The notes under the pieces: generated by a model
The model's input: only the letters and a program-made list of their open reading frames with translations
Database searches by the model: none
What the model was told of the DNA's origin: nothing
Assembly (NCBI GenBank): GCA_030761205.1
Contig: JAULJL010000011.1
Location: 11,584,501-11,648,500, forward strand
Length of the DNA: 64,000 nucleotides
From: Fremontodendron californicum
Lineage: Eukaryota > Streptophyta > Magnoliopsida > Malvales > Malvaceae
Reading direction: 5' to 3'
Position numbers and translations under genes: made by a program
In this document: piece after piece, positions 34,701-46,183 of the stretch
Position numbering within the stretch: position 1 is the stretch's first letter
How the letters are laid out: every line of letters starts with the position of its first letter

Positions 34701-37700
34701 ACAGACTATGGTAGGATAGATACATGCATCTTTGGAGGAGTAGCTCAGCTAATCATAGAATAAGGGATTCTAACCAAGATATATAGCAAATTATAATAAT
34801 TTTTGAAATCGTAAATAGGAATCAGTTATACCAAAAAGAGAGGCACTTCACACACAGAAATGGCCTCAAAATTGAATTACTCGTGACCACTTATTGTGAC
34901 AATTGACAAAATAAGATCAAGTCCACATATATTCTTGTTGAAATTTGGAGATACAATTGCTTACCTCTGGTTGCACTGGATAAACAGGAAGATTAAGATC
35001 TGGCAGTTCACCACATGTTGCCTTCTTCTCCCTCTGCTCTACTTTGGTGGAAATTCCTTCCTCATCATCATCAGTCATCAATTTTCTCACTGGAGACTCA
35101 AGTTGTTTACAAGATTTTTTTTCCAGATACTTCTGATGTGTTGCTAAAGATTTTGTATTGTTTCCTATATCGCTAGAGTGGATGGTTACACTCCTATACT
35201 TATCAGCATTCTTTGAATTTAGTGGAGATATAGAAATATCATTATTTGAGATTCCTGTGCATGAAGAATGCTCAGACTTAGTTCCAATGTTAGCAGGTTT
35301 TCTAATAGATCTTACAGGAGAACTCAACAGGTTATGCAATTTCTGATCACGTTCACTATTAGCAGCTAAGTTCTGCAAGAGAGCAGAAGATTGTTCTTCA
35401 AGCAGTGCATTTTTTGCAGCAAAATTCAGCCTCCCCTGTTCCACTTTCGCATGTTTACTAGTTACATGATCATCAACTTTCTCTCCTTGAGATTCAGCCA
35501 TATTTTTACTCCGTTTTCTTGATTGTTGAGCCACTGACAATACATGTTCATTTCTGGACCAAAACAATATATCATTAAAAGGAGTCAAATTGACAATCAA
35601 CTTAACAAATTATTTTCTCAAATAAAAAGTATGACATGAATAACTATTAAAATCAGCAACCAAAAACAAGTATGCATCACGAATCTGTGATTATATGCTC
35701 AAAATAATAGCTCATATTGAAAAAACTAAAGTTATGCTTTTAATTGCTCATGGTTTAATTTAAAAAAATAAAGATAAAAATATTACCCTAAAAAGAAAAA
35801 AAGTTTTAAGTGGCTAAGGAAACCAATAATTACTGATTGTTCTCTTTTAAAGCTTTTGGGCTGATTAATAAAAACCTTTCACAATTGGTATATCATTTAT
35901 CAAATATACTTTAGATTAGAAAATCAAAAAACTATCAGTTTCCTGGATCATCCCAACAACCAAGACATGAAAAGCATATAAAGAAGAATGACTTAAATAG
36001 GGGAAAAAACTCACATGCATTCCAATTTGTCAGAGTTTACAACAAGTAAACCATTCTGTTTAATTGTTGACTTGTCATCTTGAAAACATTCATCCTGCGT
36101 AACAATAGACAAATGAACATTTTTAGTCATCAATTAACTACTTCTGATATCTTAAGAATAGATTAAAACCACCACAATGCAATGAAAAAAGTACTATTCC
36201 AAAGATATAATCAAAATATGCTAGCAAAAGCACAAAGAAGAAAGAGAAGCCAATCGAATCATAACAAACAGCTTGACCTACATTTAGCAGGATGAGCTGT
36301 TAATTCTTGGTACAAAGGCAAGGGCCAAAATCCAACTTGCAAAATGATTAAGAAACAGAAATAAAGGTACTTGACTTTGATAAGATTACTTCTTTACCCT
36401 CAAAAATAACTTATTTTGTCTTTTAGTTGTAATTTATAAAACATCAAGGGATATAAAAGAAAATTAACAATAAACTCGTGTCCATTTGAAGGACAAAAAT
36501 GTTGGGGCTTCCAAAAAAAAAAAAAGGATAAAAGAAATGAGATAGAGTTTTGACCTAGTATATTTCTTTTTATATATCATTTCAACAGAGAAATCTTGTC
36601 TATATAGCTGATTGTATCAACAATCCCAAATATTATGGGCAAGTATCTAGCTCTTTAGGGTCCAAAAAATGGCAAATACTTCACTTAAAAATGCTGCTTC
36701 AAACACATTGATGAAACTTTAAATCATATGAAAGTGGCGGAAAGGCAGTTCACCCTCTAAGTTCTTCATCTATGAAAGTAGTAGACATTGCAAATTAGAC
36801 TTCAATGTCAGTTTTTTTTTCATATTTTTTTCTGATCACTGATCGCACACATGCACATGTGTGCACGCACAAACAAAAGAACTAATTGCCTTAATTCCTT
36901 AGCAAATGGAGTCATAATTAAAAAAAGTGAAAAGCGAAGGAGATTTAAATTTTTCACTCTTTCAAGAGACTATATTTGGAAAGTAAATCAACAGAAACAG
37001 AAACGGTCCAGGATAACAAATCCATTAAAACAAAAATAATAAAAACAATAAAAAAAGAGATAGCAGCCAAGTCTGTGATAGCTGCCAATTTGCAATGTTA
37101 AACTAATGTCCATTATATTACAAGCTCAATAAATGAATTAGATCCCTGATATATCTTTAAAATATATCAATGCTTCATTTGGAACAATTCTTCAATGCCT
37201 ACACAACAGCCAGTGCTTACAACTTACAACCAGCAAAGAAAAGCAAAACTTGCAAGTCAAATTAGAAAAAAGAAAGAAGACCTGACTGGCTCAACAACTT
37301 TCTCTTAACACCCCTTTGATGGCCAACAAGCCGAAATACATCAAAAAGAGCATAAGAGACAATCTACAATGCATTCGTATCTCCTTTCCTAATACATACA
37401 TACACACATACAGATATATATATAATATATATATATATATATAGACCACACATGCACACACCAAAAGCATCCACCATCAATATGTGGGCAAGACATTGTC
37501 ACGTCCTTCTCATCTTTTATCCTACATAACATAAAGAAATCAACTTTAATTCTTTTGTTGGAATTTCTCATCTTTTATCCTACATAACATAAAGAAATCA
37601 ACTTTAATTTGTTTGCTTTATTCCAACGATTTTGAGGGTGATACAATGTTTGGATAATTGCTCCACAAATAATTACCGGTAATTCAAGAACTTTTGTAGA

Positions 37701-40700
37701 AAAATTCTATAATTATTCCAAAGGGACTTGAGTTTGAGGACAAATACAACATCTCAAAACAAGGGGCAAAAAATAAAAAATAAAAAGCATAATTAAAGCC
37801 CATAGCCGCCAATTATTTATTAAAAATAAGTACTTTTCTCAGCTTAGAAGGTTCCGTTGCATCTTATACAAGGTTTAGTATAGTTGGAGTTAGCCTGTTA
37901 GCAATAAACAACTAGTCATTTTAGACTTTTTTCGAACTATGGTTATTGACAGATGAATAAGTATAAGGAACCAAAAACATATAGTGCTCGTTAAAAAATA
38001 TCACTATTAACCAATCTGAAACATATCAGTATCTTCTGAAATTGACAAAACTAGGACCAGGTCAAATGGAAGTATAATATTTGAAAGATAAACAAACAGA
38101 TAAAAGTTCTTCTTAAACGAAATTGAAATTTACCTGAGACTTACCAAATATTAACCCATGCATGTCCATCAAACAAAAACATAAAAAACAGAAGAAAGTT
38201 ATAGCACATAAAAAAATAAATTCAATTCCAATACCGATAGAATACTCGACATTTAACTCTATTAAAAACAGAAACTGATGAGAAATAATCCCACTTCCCC
38301 CATTACATATGGTCACTGTTAAGCATCCAACCTAAAACCAATTGGTAATAGGTGGAGAGACCCAACTTTAATATAAGACCACAGGAACCTAAGACTTAAT
38401 AGACATGGGATAACACCACTTAACACTCCCCTAACGTATAGCCCACAGGGCCTACACGTGGACAACCTTAGCGGGTTCGTCAACCTCACATGAGGTTAGG
38501 CAGGAATAACAACATAACACAACCTGGGCTCCGATGCCATGTTAAGCATCTAATATAAAACCAATAGGTAATAGGTGGAGAGGCCCAACTTTAATATAAG
38601 ACCACAGGAAACCCAAGACTTAATAGATGTAGGATAATACCACTTAACAGTAACTAAATGCAGTAGATCTAATTCTAATTCAGGGTTCAAAAAAAGCATG
38701 TTACTCTAATCAATTATGATGCAGTGATGGTAGGCTTGACTGGTTTATGCATCTACAAGCATGCCAGACACTCACATAGAAACCATAAGTACATGCATGA
38801 TAGCGTTTGGTAGATACGATACATGTATTGTATGATCGTATGTTTGTTATACTTATGTGCTTGTATAAATGTATAATTAAAAACATTTAAGAGATGATAA
38901 GTTTGTTAGAAGTTCAATTGAATGATATACATACACAAGCTCTGCTAACAATTATTAAAAGAGAATTTATTATCTTAGCTAAAACAAACATTGTAATAAC
39001 CATTAACTACTTTATTTTCCATTCTTCTCTTCATAAAGGATTTCTAACTAAGCATTTTCAGACTAAAATCCTCATTAATCTTTGTTAGCGGTTAGCATTC
39101 TAATGTGCCATATTTAGTTATGTTACAACTCCAACATCAACCATGGCACAAAGTTACAACGAGATAATCAGGATTAAAGGACCAACCAGCAAAAATGGGG
39201 TAATATCTTGACCAAATTGTCAAAGAAATTAGAGATCAATTTCTTATCTTTAACTGCTCCTGAAGTGAATAATTGTAAGGCATGTATAGAGGAACTCCTA
39301 AATGAACCTTTTTAGTCCACTGCCACAATTAATAATTGCTTTTTTGACAATTAAAAGTCAAAGATTCACACCAGCCTTCGAGACTAGATCTTTAGGCACT
39401 CTAAAGCATTTGATGTTGGAAAGCATTGACTGCATTAACTGCTGGATTTTAGGAGGATATTACTGCTGGATTTTAGGAGAAAATTTGCTTTTATTTTGTT
39501 CTTGATTTATTCCCTAATTACAGGGAGAAATATTCTGTTTTAATATTTTCCTAGTTGTAGAGTTGACTATTCTTGATTCTTTTGGCTTATAAAAAGCCCT
39601 CTGATGTACATACTAGAAAATAAGAAATACAATTTCTTCTTTTCCTTCAACATGGTATCAGAGCTTTACGCTTTCTTTAAATCGTTTCTCTCTGTGGCAG
39701 CCTTTATCCTTGGTTTCTCTATTTTCTGTTGTAGTTCTTTTCCTTTTTTTTTTTTTTATTCCAAAACATCAGAATGTCGAAAGTTTCACAAATCACCGTC
39801 CATTCTGAAGAGACTGCAGTAAGTCAGACCCCTTGGGAATTACAAAATATCCAGGCGATGTATAGGCTGAATGGAAAAAATATCTGAAGTGGTCTCAATT
39901 TGTGAAAACCTTTCTTAAAGGAAAAGGGAAACTCAGCCACATTCTCGGGACTGGACCCGAATTGGGAGATCCGAAATTTGCTGCTTGGGATGAAGAAGAT
40001 TCCATGGTCATATCTTGGCTGTGGAACGCCATGGTGCCCGAAATAAGTGACACCTGTATGTTCTTAACCACTGCCAAAGAGATATGGGATGCCATTCGTC
40101 AGACATATTCAAAGAAGCATGATGCTGCACAAATATTTGAGATCAAGACAAAAATCTCTGCTACGAAACAAGGAAATCGATCAGTGACAGAGTATGCCAA
40201 TCTTTTGAAAAATTTATGGCAGGAGATGGATCACTACCGGTGCATTGAAATGAAGAATAGTGAGGATGCGATCATTTAAGAAATTTAATAGAGGACAAAA
40301 CCTATGATTTCTTGGCTGGCCTCAATGCTGAGTTTGATCTAGTACGAGTACAAATCTTAGGAAAAGAAGATATGCCTTCATTGAATGAAGCAATATCAAT
40401 TATCCGTGCTGAAGAAAGCAGGAGAGGAGTCATGCTTGATGTTCGACCAGTGGAAGGATCAACGTTGCTCACAACTGAACTGGTTTCAGGAAAATCTACT
40501 GCAGCAAATGCGGATAGCAGAAAATCAGATTCAAGAAGCGCAAATAAAGGGAATTTGATGTGTAACCACTGCAAGAAGCCGGGACACACAAAGGAAAACT
40601 GCTCGAAACTTCATGGTAGGCACATTCTGCTCAAGCCAACATCACCAGTACTCTCACTGATCAGACTACTCCAAGTGATAGAGAGTTCAACAAAGATGAT

Positions 40701-43700
40701 ATTGATCGGCTGATATTGCTCCTTGACTCACTAGAAAAAACTTCATGTGCATGTTCATTAGCACTCTCAGGTAAGTTTCCTTCTCCATGTGCTTTTAGTG
40801 TCTCGGATCCTAACACATTCGACTCTTGGATAGTTGACTCCGGAGCAACCGACCACATGACCTACTCCTCCCACAGTTTTTCCACTTACAGCCCATGTCC
40901 TAGCAATAAAAAAATTACTATAGCCGATGGTTCCTTAGTGACAGTAGCAGGCCAAGGAGACATTCACATAGGACAATCCTTAATCTTGAAAAATGTCTTA
41001 CATGTGCCAAAATTGTCTACCAACCTTGTATATGTCAAACAAATTACAAAAGATCTAAATTGTAACTTGACTTTTTTGCCTACACATTGTGTGTTTCAGG
41101 ACCAAGTTACGGGAAAGACGATTGGGCATGCTAAGGAAAGCAATGGGCTTTACTGTCTTGAGTTCCCAAATGGTTATGTGAACACTGGGGCTGGTTACTC
41201 ATCCATGCTCATGTCTGAAACAAGTACTCAAAATAAAGACCAAATTTGGCTTCGACATTTTCAACTTGGTCACCCATCTTTTAAAGTCCTTAGTATGATG
41301 TTTCCTTCTCTGTTTAGAAATATTGATATCAAACAGTTTCATTGTGATATTTGTGAGTTTGCTAAACAGAAACGGGTTTCTTTTCCTTTGAGCAATAAAA
41401 AATCTTCATTTCCTTTTCAATTGATTCATAGTGACATTTGGGGTCCATCAAGGGTAGCTAATATTTCCGGGGCTCAGTGGTTTGTTACATTCATTGACGA
41501 TTGTACTCTTATATCGTGGGTCTTTCTCTTGAAACAAAAATCCGATGTGATCAAAGTTTTTCAAAATTTTCACAACATGATAAAAAAAACAATTTGGTGT
41601 GGGGATAAAAAGATTGTGAATCGATAATGCTAGGGAGTATTTTAATCAAGTGTTATCCCCATTTCTTCAAAAGGAAGGAATTATCCATGAATCCTCCTGT
41701 GTTGATACACCCCAACAAAATGGAGTGGCAGAAAGGAAAAATGGTCACCTTCTTGAAACAACCCGTGCCCTCTTTTTTAGAGAAAAGTTCTAAAACAATT
41801 TTGGGGGGAAGCTGTACTTACAGCCACTCATCTCATTAATAGAGTTCCATCTCGGGTTTTAGGCTTTAAGAGTCCTTGGGAAGTGTTCTCAACCTTTTTT
41901 CCAGATTTTCCTATTCCTAATCGCCTGACTCCTCGTGTTTTTGGGTGTGTCTCATTTATCCATGTTCATGCTCATAGTCGAAGCAAACTTGATCCTAGAG
42001 CAATCAAATGTGTGTTTGTGGGATATTCTTCCACTCAAAAGGGGTATAAGTGCTATCATCCTACGACCCGTAAAACATATGTTTCCATCGATGTCACATT
42101 TGTGGAGCCTGAGAGTTACTTTCATCATCCTTCTCTTCAGGGGGAGACACCTACTCATGAAGAGAAGGATGATTTTCTTCACCTACCTAGTCTTACCCAT
42201 TCACCTATGCCCAACTCCATGCCTAATTTTGCCCAAAACAGTGACCCCAAACCTGCCCAAAACAGTGAAACCGAACCTGATAATGCCATAGACAGCCAAG
42301 AAACATCAGATGATCCATTATTCACAAAGCCATTGCAACTTTACTCGAGAAAGAAAGGATCCATTGCTAATCCATAGCATGCCCAAAGGTCAGAACCAAC
42401 GCTTGGAAGTGAAACAAGTTGTGAGGTAAATACTCCTACTGATGTTACTTTTGATAATGATGATCTAAATCTGCCCATTGCAGTCAGAAAAGCTACTTTA
42501 AAATGCACACAACACCCAATTTCTCACTTTGTGTCTTTTGAAAGAACCTCACCTTCATATAAGGCCTTCCTCACTCACCTAAATTCCATAGTCATCCCTC
42601 AAACCCTATCTGAGGCACTAAGTAGTGAAGAATGGAAACAAGCAATAAGAGTGGAGATGGATGCACTTGAGAAAAACAAAACATGGGAGATTGTTGAATT
42701 ACCAAAAGGGAAGAAACCCGTGGGATGTAGATGGATATTTTTGGTGAAATATAATGCAGATGGGACCCTTGAACGATATAAGGCGAGATTGGTGGCCAAG
42801 GGGTATACACAAACTTATGGTGTGGACTATGAAGAAACCTTCGCACCAATAGCAAAGATGAATACTATAAGGGTACTACTAAGTCTTGCAGCAAACTTTG
42901 ATTGGACACTACAAAGGTTTGATGTAAAAAATGCTTTTTTGCGTAGCGACCTTGAAGAAGAAATTTACATGGAAGTACCTCTAGGATTTAATGTAGATAG
43001 AAATGGCAGGGTGTGTCAACTGAAGAAAGCATTATATGGGTTGAAACAATCTCCAAGAGCATGGTTTGGAAGGTTTACTAAGGTCATGTTAGCTATGAAG
43101 TATAAACAGAGCTAAGGAGATCACACCTTGTTTATTAAGCACTCTGCATCAGGGGGAGTTACTGCACTCATTGTGTATGTTGATGATATTATTGTCACTG
43201 GTAATGATCACCAAAAACGAGAAGCTCTTAAGGCTAGGTTAGCAAAAGAGTTTAAAATAAAAGATCTTGGCAAGCTAAAATACTTCTTGGGTATTGAAGT
43301 GGCTAGGTCAAAAAGGGGAATCTTTATCTCACAGCAGAAATATGTAACAGATTTACTTAAGGAGACAGGGAAGATTGGTTGTAGACCTGCAGAGACAACC
43401 ATAGATCAGAATCACAAACTGGGAGATGCAGCTAACGATGAGCTTGTGGATAAAGGAATGTATCAAAGACTAGTTGGGAGGTTGATTTATCTATCACACA
43501 CTAGACCTGACATAGCATATGCAGTGAGTGTAGTAAGTCAATTTATGCATGATCCAAAAGAAGTCCATCTCCAAGCAACATATCGTATATTACAGTATTT
43601 AAAGGCCAACATAGGTAGAGGAATTCTCTTCAAAAAAAAGTTCAAGTCTATGTTTGGAAGCATATACGGATGCAGACTATGCTGGCTCAGTCATAGATAG

Positions 43701-46140
43701 GAGATCAACTTCTGGCTATTGCACTTTTTTGGGTGGCAATTTGGTTACTTGGAGAAGCAAAAAACAACCAGTAGGGGCTAGATCGAGTGCGGAAGCAGAG
43801 TTTCGAGCCATGGCACTAGGAGTGTGTGAACTACTATGGCTAAAAATGATCATCGACGATTTGAAGATTACAATAGAGAGTCCAATGAAGTTATATTGTG
43901 ACAATAAGTCAGCTATCAACATTGCACATAATCCAGTGCTATGTTGCTCTGACTCTTCATTTTTCTTGAAGTACCCGTGTCCGACGCATATCCGGACATG
44001 GGTATGGGGATATGATCCTCCAAAGATCCTCCAAATACATGGAAATCTAGGAAAAAATTGAACATACCCGTGTTCGACACTCACACCCGAGTCTGAGTAA
44101 CATAGATCCAGTGCAACATGATCGCACCAAGCATGTGGAAGTAGATCGACACTTCATAAAGGAGAAGATTGAGAGTGAGCTGATATGTACACCTTATGTC
44201 TCTACTGGAGATAAATTAACAGATGTCCTAACAAAGGGATTAACTAGTCATGCATTTCAGAGACTTGTGAGCAAGCTAGAAATGGAAAATATTTACTTCC
44301 CAGCTTGAAGGGAGTGTTGGAAAGCATTGATTGCATTAACTGCTGGATTTTAGGAGGATATTACTGCTGGATTTTAGGAGAAAATTTGCTTTTATTTTGT
44401 TCTTGATTTATTCCCTAATTACAGGGAGAAATATTCTGTTTTAACATTTTCCTAGTTGTAGAGTTGACTATTCTTGATTCTTTTGGCTTATAAAAAGCCC
44501 TCTGATGTACATATTAGAAAATAAGAAATACAATTGCTTCTTTTCCTTCAACATTTGATAAAAGATCAAACTCCAGTCCCAGCTTGGCTTGTCATTTATT
44601 TAACTACTCTTACATCCCAAATCATCTAGCTACAACTAACTAATTAAACTAGTCTCAAACAACACCAAAGCGCAAAAAGCAAGAGTTTGAATTTTAGAAT
44701 GGGGTCTTAAGAAGTATATGCAATGAAAATCATGTAAAGCTATAGTGATTAGGTGACCTACACCGGAAGGAGTGGTCATTAAATCACTAATTTCTTATGT
44801 TCATGAAACAAGTTAGAGGGATATTGCCTTTTCCTTTTTCATTTTTATGTCCAATGACCCAAAATCAAGTATTAATTAGCATTTATTGCTGATAGAGGCA
44901 GTCCTAAACATAAGATTAAGGAAAAAGGATCATGCATAGATTCGCGCTAATCCCATGCAATAGCTATAAATGGCTAACCTAGCTTTACCCTTTATGGTTT
45001 CCAATCACCAAAGTTTACAAACATCAAGCGAACCACTAGTGGTTAAATTGTGTCAAGAAAGCAATCATTAGTTTGTTCACGTTTTAATATATTAGTGGGT
45101 TCATTGGCGGCAATTTTTGAAATGAAACAGGATCTTCCTTAAAAATGCTACGACAAACATGAATAGGAAAATCAAGGGCAAAAAGTTTACAAAATGATCG
45201 CAGATTAAACAATATTATCGTCCATCCAAAATATTAGAAACACAAATGAAGCTCTGTATAGCATACTTGGTCATTCTATTTGAATAATTGTAATTTAAGA
45301 AATCCTAGAGAGCCACAAAGGCCCAATCAGGAACACAAATGCCATTTACAGCTTGAAGTTAATAAGCCGGACAAAGAGAACATTCCAGATCATGAAGCTG
45401 ATTGTAATTCTACCATAATAAGGAAACAAAGACCTGTTATATGCCAATAAATATTCAGGCTAAAGGCAACCAAAACAGTTATTATTCTGTTCTAGTTCAA
45501 AAAGGTAACCACAATAAATACAAGATTAATCTGACTTATGTTTAAAAAGATGAGCTGATATGGATCACACTGCAGTTTACAAGGTCAGATATCCTAAGTG
45601 ATATTTTCATAAACAAACCACCACAAGAAAACAATTAATAAAATCTATCAACCTATTAGGTATAAAGAATTAGCACTAGCCACTAAATCATGGGCAGGGT
45701 AATTTCCATCTTTTAGTTCCCCCAACACAGAAGCCAATAGTTGCAAGGGATTGCGCCGCAATTAATATTTAAATCAGATTCCATTACTGAAATATAGGTA
45801 TTCATATAGCTTCCTTTTTTTTTTTTTTTTTTTTGAACGCCAAGCAATAAGTAGTTTGGTTAAATCCAAACTTTAATGGGCTTCATAGTAATTTTGATTT
45901 CAAAGAACCATACATTTACCTAAAACATGTTGCTCCAAGCATACCCATGTAGTTTATCCATACGATGAAAATAAGCAAACCCAAAATTATTAATACAGTA
46001 TCACATAAATTACAATTATAAGCAAGAAAGACTCAATTAAATTTATAAAAACAATACTATCAGATTTACTAATCACATTCCATTCCTGCGATGTTAACTT
46101 CAATTAAAGAAAAAAAAAAGTACCAAACTCCAATCCTAGA

Positions 46141-46183
<43 letters not shown>

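Larger units (their letters stand above)
36095..39408. other. First ubinuclein intron, distal part
   Basis: This stretch should hold the missing Hpc2-related exon if it exists. A weak in-frame resemblance lies at about 37185-37118 (minus), but it contains a stop and is not called. Other contents are the 58-bp duplication, the TRIM and a TA run at 37420-37443. Confidence 0.4.
39414..44553 (+). mobile_element. Ty1-copia retrotransposon 2, full length but decayed
   Basis: 5140 bp between perfect target repeats TTTGA (39409-39413 and 44554-44558). LTRs 39414-39652 and 44315-44553 (239 bp each) differ at four sites by eye, about 1.7 percent, so it is older than copia 1. Primer site TGGTATCAGAGC at 39653. 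Its polyprotein resembles that of copia 1 throughout, so the two are related families, and copia 2 shows the gag that copia 1 has lost. It is antisense in the first ubinuclein intron and carries a MITE in RNase H. Confidence 0.92.

Noticed and set aside
36750..36800. Short FIDEEL match on the minus strand, like FIDDAEL of ubinucleins
   Set aside because: It is six residues between stops, and its donor would be out of phase with the next exon.
37118..37185. Possible missing ubinuclein exon (minus strand, IEELFQ ... NSFIEL)
   Set aside because: The resemblance to the acidic Hpc2-related block is weak, an in-frame stop is present and no good acceptor is seen.
39895..40095. Minus-strand frames over the copia gag and pol regions
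   Set aside because: They are shadows of the plus-strand polyprotein frames.
45690..45790. Minus-strand open stretch reading NPLQLLASVLGELKDGNYPA
   Set aside because: It is short, has no splice context and no family match that I can support.
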